Source: JAFGPJ01 sp964439135 (GTDB taxonomy: Bacteria > Planctomycetota > Phycisphaerae > Sedimentisphaerales > Anaerobacaceae). From it: a stretch of DNA of 8,895 bases. Position 1 is the stretch's first letter, and the number at the start of each line of letters is the position of its first letter. Below the pieces are notes generated by a model. That model was not told where the DNA came from and did no database searches. It was given only the letters and a program-made list of their open reading frames with translations. Of this stretch, positions 1 to 5,252 are shown piece after piece. The translations under genes were made by a program, and so were the position numbers. The stretch lies in NCBI GenBank assembly GCA_964439135.1, contig CAYTNN010000185.1, positions 1 through 8,895 on the forward strand. Reading direction: 5' to 3'.

Positions 1-164
1 TCTCGCACGGCTCGATTGTGGTCAGCTACGGCAAAGCCATACCCGCCGAGCAGGTAAAGAATATGAGCAATGAGAAACTTGCCGAAGTCTTAACCGAGAC
101 CCTGCGCCAGATGCAAAACGAAAGCCGAATCAAACAGGGCAAAAAACCGTACGACTACTCGTAG
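1..164 (+). CDS. 3' fragment of a gene, possibly a PlsC-like lysophospholipid acyltransferase
   Basis: The last 53 codons of an open frame that enters from the left edge (first whole codon at base 3) and stops at TAG 162-164. The visible tail reads SHGSIVVSYGKAIPAEQ, then a helical, charged stretch with LRQMQNESR, and ends KKPYDYS. A short beta strand of the form 'VxYGKxI' followed by a helix ending in 'LQxExR'-like residues resembles the C-terminus of 1-acyl-sn-glycerol-3-phosphate acyltransferases, which make phosphatidic acid at the inner membrane. The catalytic HX4D motif would lie outside the window, so this identification rests on the tail alone and is weak. It is not obviously related to the sugar genes that follow, and a hairpin separates it from them. 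That the fragment is coding is fairly safe; its function is not. Confidence 0.45.
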   Translation, partial: SHGSIVVSYGKAIPAEQVKNMSNEKLAEVLTETLRQMQNESRIKQGKKPYDYS

Positions 165-176
165 ATTGCCAGATTA

Positions 177-210
177 GGCCATACTCAAAGACTTTGCCTT
201 TGAGTGTGCC
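177..210 (+). terminator. Strong hairpin, possible terminator of the upstream gene
   Basis: A perfect 8-bp inverted repeat (ACTCAAAG at 183-190, CTTTGAGT at 198-205) closes a 7-nt loop 13 bases after the first gene's stop codon. The stem extends outward through a G-U pair, A-T, C-G and, past a bulged C179, two G-C pairs. No T-run follows the stem, so it is not a classic intrinsic terminator. It could act as a weak or Rho-assisted terminator or protect an mRNA 3' end. Confidence 0.4.
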
Positions 211-272
211 ACTCTGATGAGCACACGCAAACACAATATGCACCTTTGAACAAATTAGACGCGAAATTCGTC

Positions 273-301
273 TTGACGCCGTGGCAAGTTGCATGTAGCT
301 T
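273..301 (+). promoter_or_regulatory. Candidate sigma-70-like promoter for the oxidoreductase cluster
   Basis: TTGACG (273-278, 5 of 6 to the -35 consensus) is followed after exactly 17 bases by TAGCTT (296-301, only 3 of 6 to the -10 consensus). It lies in the gene-free stretch 165-402 and would give a leader of about 95 nt before the ATG at 403. The poor -10 makes this tentative. A rival pair, TTGATC (360-365) and CATAAT (383-388), also has 17-nt spacing but would start transcription inside the ribosome binding site. Confidence 0.25.
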
Positions 302-389
302 TATGAGCACGAAACGATTTTCTTCAGGAGCCAAAGAATATTCGAGGGTGCGCCCGGTATTGATCTGAATAACGCAAAATCTCATAATT

Positions 390-396
390 GGAAGGA
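390..396 (+). promoter_or_regulatory. Ribosome binding site that fixes the start of the first oxidoreductase
   Basis: GGAAGGA lies 6 bases before ATG 403. The longest open frame begins at TTG 388, which overlaps this site, so translation should start at 403, giving an N-terminus of MKGHTNIK just ahead of the Tat motif. Confidence 0.75.
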
Positions 397-402
397 ATAT
401 TT

Positions 403-1686
403 ATGAAAGGCCACACGAACATAAAAAGGCACAAGCTAACACGTCGCGACTTTATCAGGACTTCGGCGGCTGTCGGGGCAACGGTTCTGGCATCGGGCGG
501 GAGCAATATCTTTGCCGCGGGCTCGGACACGATCCGTATCGGTATAATCGGCTGCGGCGGGCAGGGCACGCGGGACCTTGTCAGTTGTGTTAAAAGCTCG
601 CCGGGCGTGGAAATTACGGCGATGGGCGATTTGTTCGAAGACCGCCTGAAAGAGTCGCTTGATAAGCTCAGAAAAGACGTGCCGGCCGCTCTGAAAGTCA
701 CGCCGGACAAGCGCTTTATAGGCTTTGACGCGTATAAGAAAGTATTGCAGTGCGACGTGCACATGGTAGTTTTGACGACGCCGCCCCACTGGCGAGCGCA
801 GCATTTGAAGGCCGCAGTGCAGGCGGGCAAGCACGTATTTATGGAGAAGCCCGCGGGCGTGGATCCGAAGGCCATCCGTTCGATGATTGAGACGGCGGAA
901 CTCGCCGGACAAAAGCGGCTCTCGGTGGTCGCGGGCACGCAGCGCCGGCACAGCAAGAAGTACCAGGAAATCATCCGGCGGATTCATGATGGCCAGATCG
1001 GCGAGATTGTTTCGGGCCAGGGCTACTGGAACGGTGGTGACATGCTCGGCTACTGGAAGTGGTATGACAAGCAAGATCTCTCCGACATGGAATGGCAGTG
1101 CCGGAGCTGGCCATGGTTCACCTGGACCAGCGGCGACCATATCGTCGAGCAGCACGTCCACAATCTGGATGTTCTCAACTGGGCGCTGCAGGCTCATCCG
1201 GTGCAATGCATCGGTATGGGCGGCAGGGCCGTACGCGACCTGGGCAATATTTACGACCACTTCACCGTCGAGTATGAGTATCCGAACGGCGTTCGCGTCG
1301 AGAGCATGTGCCGGCAGATTAACGGCTGCACGGACAGAATCGCCGAGCGAGTGGTCGGCACAAAGGGCGTTGCCGATATCGATCGCGGTGTGATTACGGG
1401 CGAAAAATCCTTCAGGTACGAGGGGCCCGACCCGGACCATTACGTACAGGAGATGGCCGACCTGATAAAGAGCATTCGCGACGGGGCCCCGATCAACGAG
1501 GCCAAAAACGTCGCCGAGAGTACGATGAATGCCATCATGGGCCGGATGAGCGCCTATACCGGCCGGGCACTGAAATGGGACTGGGCGATGAATGCCTCGA
1601 AGCTGGACCTTGCCCCGGCGAAATATGAATGGGGCGATCTGCCGGTCAGGCCGGTCGCGGTTCCGGGTAAGACGCCGTTAATCTAA
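403..1686 (+). CDS. Tat-exported Gfo/Idh/MocA family oxidoreductase (paralogue 1)
   Basis: A 427-aa NAD(P)-dependent sugar oxidoreductase-family protein predicted to be exported folded. The N-terminus has a twin-arginine signal (TRRDFIRTSAA, R14 R15), a short hydrophobic segment and a likely cleavage after FAA (A39). A Rossmann fold follows, with GCGGQG at 50-55. The family's EKP motif is at 148-150 (K149 is the expected catalytic or cofactor-side lysine), and a histidine-rich active-site segment EQHVHNLD at 249-256 contains H251, H253 and D256. YWNGG (208-212) and CRQINGC (303-309) are shared with paralogue 2 but not with paralogue 3. The C-terminus carries the long AYTGRALKWDW-type tail. 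Family members oxidise or reduce sugar hydroxyls; with a DUF1080 gene downstream, C3 oxidation of a glycoside is the best guess. The true substrate and the NAD/NADP preference cannot be read here. It is first in a probable four-gene operon. Confidence 0.93.
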   Translation: MKGHTNIKRHKLTRRDFIRTSAAVGATVLASGGSNIFAAGSDTIRIGIIGCGGQGTRDLVSCVKSSPGVEITAMGDLFEDRLKESLDKLRKDVPAALKVTPDKRFIGFDAYKKVLQCDVHMVVLTTPPHWRAQHLKAAVQAGKHVFMEKPAGVDPKAIRSMIETAELAGQKRLSVVAGTQRRHSKKYQEIIRRIHDGQIGEIVSGQGYWNGGDMLGYWKWYDKQDLSDMEWQCRSWPWFTWTSGDHIVEQHVHNLDVLNWALQAHPVQCIGMGGRAVRDLGNIYDHFTVEYEYPNGVRVESMCRQINGCTDRIAERVVGTKGVADIDRGVITGEKSFRYEGPDPDHYVQEMADLIKSIRDGAPINEAKNVAESTMNAIMGRMSAYTGRALKWDWAMNASKLDLAPAKYEWGDLPVRPVAVPGKTPLI

Positions 1687-1725
1687 TCGATTCGAGTTGA
1701 TAACCTTTAGTTGAAAGAATTGATA
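1687..1725 (+). repeat. 39-bp spacer between paralogues 1 and 2, related to the next spacer
   Basis: The spacer is exactly as long as the one at 3049-3087 and shares its blocks TTCGA, GATAACC and TTGAAAG in the same order; by hand, 21 of 39 positions match without gaps. It contains a weak ribosome binding site (GAAAG, 1713-1717) ahead of ATG 1726. The similarity suggests that the spacer was duplicated together with a gene copy. Confidence 0.6.
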
Positions 1726-3048
1726 ATGCAAGAAGAAAAAAAGCAAACAGACAAAAGACTTTCACGCAGAGAATTTGTTAAAGCAGCGGCGGCCGCTTCA
1801 TTAGTCGGTGCCGGCCCCGCATTAACCAGCAGGCTCCATGCCGCCGGATCGGGTGCGGTGAAGGTTGGTTTAATCGGCTGCGGCGGACGCGGCACCGGAG
1901 CTGCAACCCAGGCACTGATGGGTGTTGATAAATCGGTTAAACTCTGGGCGATGGCGGATTTGTTCCGTGACAAGCTCGACGTTTCTTACGACATGCTCAG
2001 CAAGGGAGCGAAAGGCCGGTACGACCGCGTGGACTTCGATGGCCTGGCGGACCAGATGGACGTTCCCGAAGAGCGGAAGTTCGTCGGCTTTGACGCGTTT
2101 CATAAGTTGCTCGGCAGCGGCGTGGATATGGTTATTCTCACGACTCCGCCACATTTTCGGGCCGAGCATTTCGAGGCCGCGGTCCAGGCCGGCAAACACG
2201 TGTTTATGGAAAAGCCCGTAGCGGTGGACCCGGTTGGGATTCGAAAAGTAATCGCCGCGGCGAAGCTGGCAAAACAAAAAGGCCTGTCAGTTGTTGCCGG
2301 GACGCAGCGGCGTCATCAGCGGCACTACCTTGAGATCATCAACCGGATTCACAACGGGGCGATTGGGAAAATTGTCGCCGCACAGTGCTACTGGAACGGA
2401 GGCGGCGGCTCGCTTAGGGGCGAGAAACCCAACGGTATGAGTGATATGGAATGGCAGCTTCGCCACTGGTATTACTTCTGCTGGATTTGCGGCGACCATA
2501 TCGTCGAGCAGCACGTTCACAATATCGATATTATGAACTGGGCGCTGCAGGCTCACCCGGTCCAGTGCATGGGCATGGGAGGCCGGGAGGTTCGCACGGG
2601 CGGCAACATCTGGGACCATTTCGCGATAGAGTTCGAGTATCCCCGGGGCGTTCGCGTCCTGAGCATGTGCCGGCAGATTCCCGGCTGCTCCGACCGAGTC
2701 TCGGAAAGAATCGTCGGCACAAAAGGCTTTGCTTATATTGACAGCGCGACCGGTTATATCAAGGGAGAAAATCCGTACGAACCGCCCGGTTCGCCGAATC
2801 CGTACGTGCAGGAACACGTCGATTTGATCAAGAGTATCCGCGAAGGTGCCGCCCTGAATGAAGGTGTGCAGGTAGCGGAGAGCACGATGAATGCTATCAT
2901 GGGCCGGATGAGTGCGTACACAGGCCGAGCGCTTAAATGGGACTGGGCAATGAATGCTTCGAAACTGGACCTGACGCCGCCGAAATATGAGTTAGGCGAT
3001 TTGCCCGTAGCGCCGGTTCCGATGCCGGGCAAGTCACCGCTCGTTTAA
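1726..3048 (+). CDS. Tat-exported Gfo/Idh/MocA family oxidoreductase (paralogue 2)
   Basis: A 440-aa paralogue of its neighbours on both sides. The start is ATG 1726: the longer frame from TTG 1711 would begin inside the conserved spacer, and only ATG puts the twin arginines at R14 R15, as in both sister proteins. The signal reads LSRREFVKAAAAAS, with a likely cleavage near HAA (A40). The Rossmann glycine motif GCGGRG is at 51-56, EKP at 162-164 (K163), HVHN at 263-266 with D268, YWNGG at 222-226 and CRQIPGC at 315-321. It is longer than paralogue 1 mainly because of an insertion before the EERKFVGFDAF segment (roughly residues 95-120). Active-site segments match paralogue 1 closely, so the two probably share chemistry and may differ in substrate size. 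It is exported and predicted to act in the periplasm-like space. The exact reaction is unknown. Confidence 0.93.
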   Translation: MQEEKKQTDKRLSRREFVKAAAAASLVGAGPALTSRLHAAGSGAVKVGLIGCGGRGTGAATQALMGVDKSVKLWAMADLFRDKLDVSYDMLSKGAKGRYDRVDFDGLADQMDVPEERKFVGFDAFHKLLGSGVDMVILTTPPHFRAEHFEAAVQAGKHVFMEKPVAVDPVGIRKVIAAAKLAKQKGLSVVAGTQRRHQRHYLEIINRIHNGAIGKIVAAQCYWNGGGGSLRGEKPNGMSDMEWQLRHWYYFCWICGDHIVEQHVHNIDIMNWALQAHPVQCMGMGGREVRTGGNIWDHFAIEFEYPRGVRVLSMCRQIPGCSDRVSERIVGTKGFAYIDSATGYIKGENPYEPPGSPNPYVQEHVDLIKSIREGAALNEGVQVAESTMNAIMGRMSAYTGRALKWDWAMNASKLDLTPPKYELGDLPVAPVPMPGKSPLV

Positions 3049-3087
3049 CAAGCTTCGATCGATAACCGTTTATTGAAAGGATAAGCA
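3049..3087 (+). repeat. 39-bp spacer between paralogues 2 and 3, related to the preceding spacer
   Basis: The second copy of the spacer seen at 1687-1725, again 39 bp, with TTCGA, GATAACC and TTGAAAG blocks. Here the ribosome binding site is better (GAAAGGA, 3075-3081, 6 bases before ATG 3088), which may give paralogue 3 stronger translation than paralogue 2. Confidence 0.6.
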
Positions 3088-4386
3088 ATGAAAAACAAAG
3101 CAATGCAAACAACGCCGGACTTATCGCGCAGAGACTTCATGAAGGCCTCAGCGACACTGGGAGCGGCGACTTTGGCTTCGGGGACGAGCCGGATGTTCGC
3201 CGCCGGTTCCGACAAGGTCCGCATAGGCCTGATTGGCTGCGGCGGACGAGGCACCCATGATGCAACAAAGTGTCTGAATTCTTCGGAGAATGTCGAACTC
3301 GTGGCAATGGGCGACACCTTCAGAGATCGGCTGGAAAGTTGCCGGCGGAGGCTCAAGGAAGAGCTGGGCGAGAAAGTCAAAGTGACGGATGACGCCTGCT
3401 TTTCGGGCTTTGACGCCTACAAAAATGTGCTGGCCTGCGATGTGGACATGGTCATCCTGACGACGACACCGCATTGGCGTCCTATGCAGCTTAAGGCCGC
3501 TATCGAAGCCGGCAAGCATGTCTTCATGGAAAAGCCCGTTGCGGTGGACCCTATAGGTGTTCGTTCAGTTATTGAGTCATCCGAACTGGCGGACAAAAAA
3601 GGTTTAACAATTGTAGCCGGTACACAAATGCGGAGGATATCACATTTAGTAGAAGGCATTAAGAGCATCCATGACGGTGCCATAGGTGAACTTGTGGGCG
3701 GCCAGTGTGTCAGGCTCGGCGGCGGCATGCTTGACTGGGGACCAAAGGAGCGGAAGCCGGATTGGTCGGATATGGAATGGCAGATCCGCCGGTGGCTGTT
3801 TATCACCTGGCTTTCCGGCGACTTCATCGTCGAGATGCACGTGCATAATCTGGACGTTATGAACTGGGCTTTTGATGCTCATCCGGTGCAGTGCATCGGC
3901 ATGGGCGGCCGGCAGGTCCGGACCGGTCCGGAGTACGGCAACTGTTACGACCATTTTGCCGTCGAATATGAGTATCCGAACGGCGTGCGAGTCGAGTATA
4001 TGGGCAGCCAGATTGACGGCGTCACGAATCGTAACGACCAGAGGTTTATGGGGACGAAGGGCCGGGCCTATACGGACTTTGGCAGGGTCGTAATAGAAGG
4101 ACCCAACAAAGCCGAATACGCATGGGATAGTATTGATCCATGCATAACGCAACACGCGGACCAGATTGCCGCTATTCGTGAAGGTAAACGGCTAAATGAA
4201 GGTAAGCGGATCGCTGAGAGCAGCCTTACGGCAATCATGGGCCGGATGAGTGCTTATACCGGCCGGGCGCTGAAGTGGGACTGGGCGATGAACGCTTCGA
4301 AGCTGGATCTTTCGCCGCCAAAGTACGAGTTCGGCGATTTGGAGACCAGGCCGGTAGCGATTCCCGGCCAGACAAAACTGATTTGA
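3088..4386 (+). CDS. Tat-exported Gfo/Idh/MocA family oxidoreductase (paralogue 3, divergent pocket)
   Basis: A 432-aa third member of the tandem set. Its twin-arginine signal is LSRRDFMKASATLG (R14 R15), with a likely cleavage after FAA (A39). The Rossmann motif GCGGRG is at 50-55, EKP at 148-150 and HVHNLD at 251-256, at the same residue numbers as in paralogue 1. Three pocket-side segments differ from both sisters: YWNGG becomes VRLGG (208-212), EQHVHN becomes EMHVHN (M250), and the CRQIxGC segment becomes GSQIDGV (306-312), losing both cysteines. The cofactor and catalytic motifs are intact, so it should be an active enzyme with a different substrate or a different step. The C-terminal tail still matches its sisters exactly over 26 residues. 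It sits 67 bp before the DUF1080 gene in the same direction. Confidence 0.93.
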   Translation: MKNKAMQTTPDLSRRDFMKASATLGAATLASGTSRMFAAGSDKVRIGLIGCGGRGTHDATKCLNSSENVELVAMGDTFRDRLESCRRRLKEELGEKVKVTDDACFSGFDAYKNVLACDVDMVILTTTPHWRPMQLKAAIEAGKHVFMEKPVAVDPIGVRSVIESSELADKKGLTIVAGTQMRRISHLVEGIKSIHDGAIGELVGGQCVRLGGGMLDWGPKERKPDWSDMEWQIRRWLFITWLSGDFIVEMHVHNLDVMNWAFDAHPVQCIGMGGRQVRTGPEYGNCYDHFAVEYEYPNGVRVEYMGSQIDGVTNRNDQRFMGTKGRAYTDFGRVVIEGPNKAEYAWDSIDPCITQHADQIAAIREGKRLNEGKRIAESSLTAIMGRMSAYTGRALKWDWAMNASKLDLSPPKYEFGDLETRPVAIPGQTKLI

Positions 4387-4453
4387 AACAACTATCGTGT
4401 TTGTTGTTCATTGTTGAAAAGAGAATGTTTTATAACAAAGAAGGGAGAATCCA

Positions 4454-5131
4454 ATGAAACGCTACATGTCGGTAATCGCGGTGCTGGCCGTGACAGTAGC
4501 TCTGTTTGCTGCGGCAACAGGTGCTTCGGAAGGGCTGAACAAGCCGATCGTGCCGAAAGACAAAATGATGCTGTGGAACGGCAAAGACTTTGTCGGCTGG
4601 AAGCTCTTTACGCACGAACCGGACCATGACGTCATGAAAACATGGTCTGTTAAGAATGGTCTGGTTCGCTGCGAGGGAAAACCTGCTGGTTATATGCGTA
4701 CCGAGAAAGACTATGCCGATTACCTGATACACGTCGAATGGCGCTGGCCTGAAGAAGGCGGCAACAACGGCGTCCTCGTACACATGAGCGGCGAGGACAA
4801 AGTGTGGCCGAAGAGCCTCGAATGCCAGCTTTATTCGGGGAACGCCGGCGATTTCTGGGTCATTGACGGACTCGAAACCGCCGAGCACGCCAACGGAGGC
4901 ACACGGGTCAAAGGACGCAGGACCTTAAAGCTCAAAGACAGCACCGAAAAACCGCTCGGCGAGTGGAACGCATACGATATCATCTGTAAGGACGACTGGA
5001 TCGTCGTTCTGGTAAACGGCGTCCTGCAGAATGTGGCAACCAAATGCTCGGCAAGCTCCGGTAAAATCTGCCTCCAGAGCGAAGGAACTCCGATAGAATA
5101 TCGCAACATTTATATCGAACCGCTAAAGTAG
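4454..5131 (+). CDS. Secreted DUF1080 protein, 3-keto-disaccharide hydrolase family
   Basis: A 225-aa single-domain exported protein. ATG 4454 follows an AGGGAG ribosome binding site (4442-4447). The Sec signal peptide has a hydrophobic core VIAVLAVTVALF and a likely cleavage after TGA (A24). The family signature LWNGKDFVGW is at 40-49, followed by a beta-rich concanavalin-like fold with the typical 'NNGVLVHM' strand, the LECQLY segment (E123, Q125) and a closing YRNIYIEPLK. The length equals one DUF1080 domain with no extra modules. Characterised relatives cleave 3-keto glycosides made by Gfo/Idh/MocA dehydrogenases, by elimination or hydrolysis. With three exported dehydrogenases upstream, that role in the cell envelope is a reasonable inference. 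Which glycosidic bond it cuts is not visible. It is probably the last gene of the operon. Confidence 0.9.
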   Translation: MKRYMSVIAVLAVTVALFAAATGASEGLNKPIVPKDKMMLWNGKDFVGWKLFTHEPDHDVMKTWSVKNGLVRCEGKPAGYMRTEKDYADYLIHVEWRWPEEGGNNGVLVHMSGEDKVWPKSLECQLYSGNAGDFWVIDGLETAEHANGGTRVKGRRTLKLKDSTEKPLGEWNAYDIICKDDWIVVLVNGVLQNVATKCSASSGKICLQSEGTPIEYRNIYIEPLK

Positions 5132-5136
5132 ATTGC

Positions 5137-5150
5137 CGGCCGGGTGGCCG
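5137..5150 (+). terminator. Short GC hairpin after the DUF1080 gene
   Basis: CGGCC (5137-5141), a GGGT loop and GGCCG (5146-5150) form a 5-bp all-GC stem 6 bases after the DUF1080 stop codon and before the promoter of the next gene. That is the right place for a terminator, but the stem is short and no T-run follows, so support is weak. Confidence 0.25.
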
Positions 5151-5167
5151 AAGCTGTCAGAAAATGC

Positions 5168-5196
5168 TTGACGACGGCCCCGGCAGATGATATACT
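5168..5196 (+). promoter_or_regulatory. Sigma-70-like promoter of the GLUG/dockerin gene
   Basis: TTGACG (5168-5173, 5 of 6 to consensus) and TATACT (5191-5196, 5 of 6) are separated by an ideal 17 bases. Transcription would start near 5203, leaving a leader of about 50 nt before ATG 5253. This separates the GLUG gene from the oxidoreductase operon, and it argues against the upstream in-frame ATG at 5187, which lies inside the promoter. Confidence 0.6.
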
Positions 5197-5238
5197 CGAT
5201 ATTAACAAGTAGCATGAACTGTCCACTCGTTCTTGAAG

Positions 5239-5245
5239 AAGGAGG
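5239..5245 (+). promoter_or_regulatory. Strong ribosome binding site that sets the start of the GLUG/dockerin gene
   Basis: AAGGAGG (5239-5245) is close to a perfect anti-16S match and sits 7 bases before ATG 5253. It favours this start over the earlier in-frame ATGs at 5187 and 5214. Confidence 0.75.
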
Positions 5246-5252
5246 GCAAAAT

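Noticed and set aside
185..385. A 66-codon minus-strand frame in the gene-free leader
   Set aside because: No ribosome binding site, unusual composition and no recognisable motif; it begins inside the hairpin. A real small gene cannot be excluded but has no support.
360..388. Alternative promoter TTGATC-17-CATAAT
   Set aside because: Good match and spacing, but transcription would start about 8 bases before ATG 403 and cut off the strong GGAAGGA ribosome binding site.
388..402. TTG start for paralogue 1, and the similar TTG 1711 start for paralogue 2
   Set aside because: Both overlap the spacer or ribosome binding site region. The ATG starts at 403 and 1726 place the twin arginines at R14-R15 in all three proteins.
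436..1440. A 334-codon open frame on the minus strand
   Set aside because: It is fully antisense to paralogue 1, has no recognisable motif, and similar shadow frames appear opposite all three paralogues. It is a by-product of GC-rich codon use.
4407..4436. TATAAC before the DUF1080 gene as a -10 box
   Set aside because: The only -35 candidates are poor (TTCATT) or wrongly spaced (TTGTTG, 14 bases), and transcription would start in the ribosome binding site.
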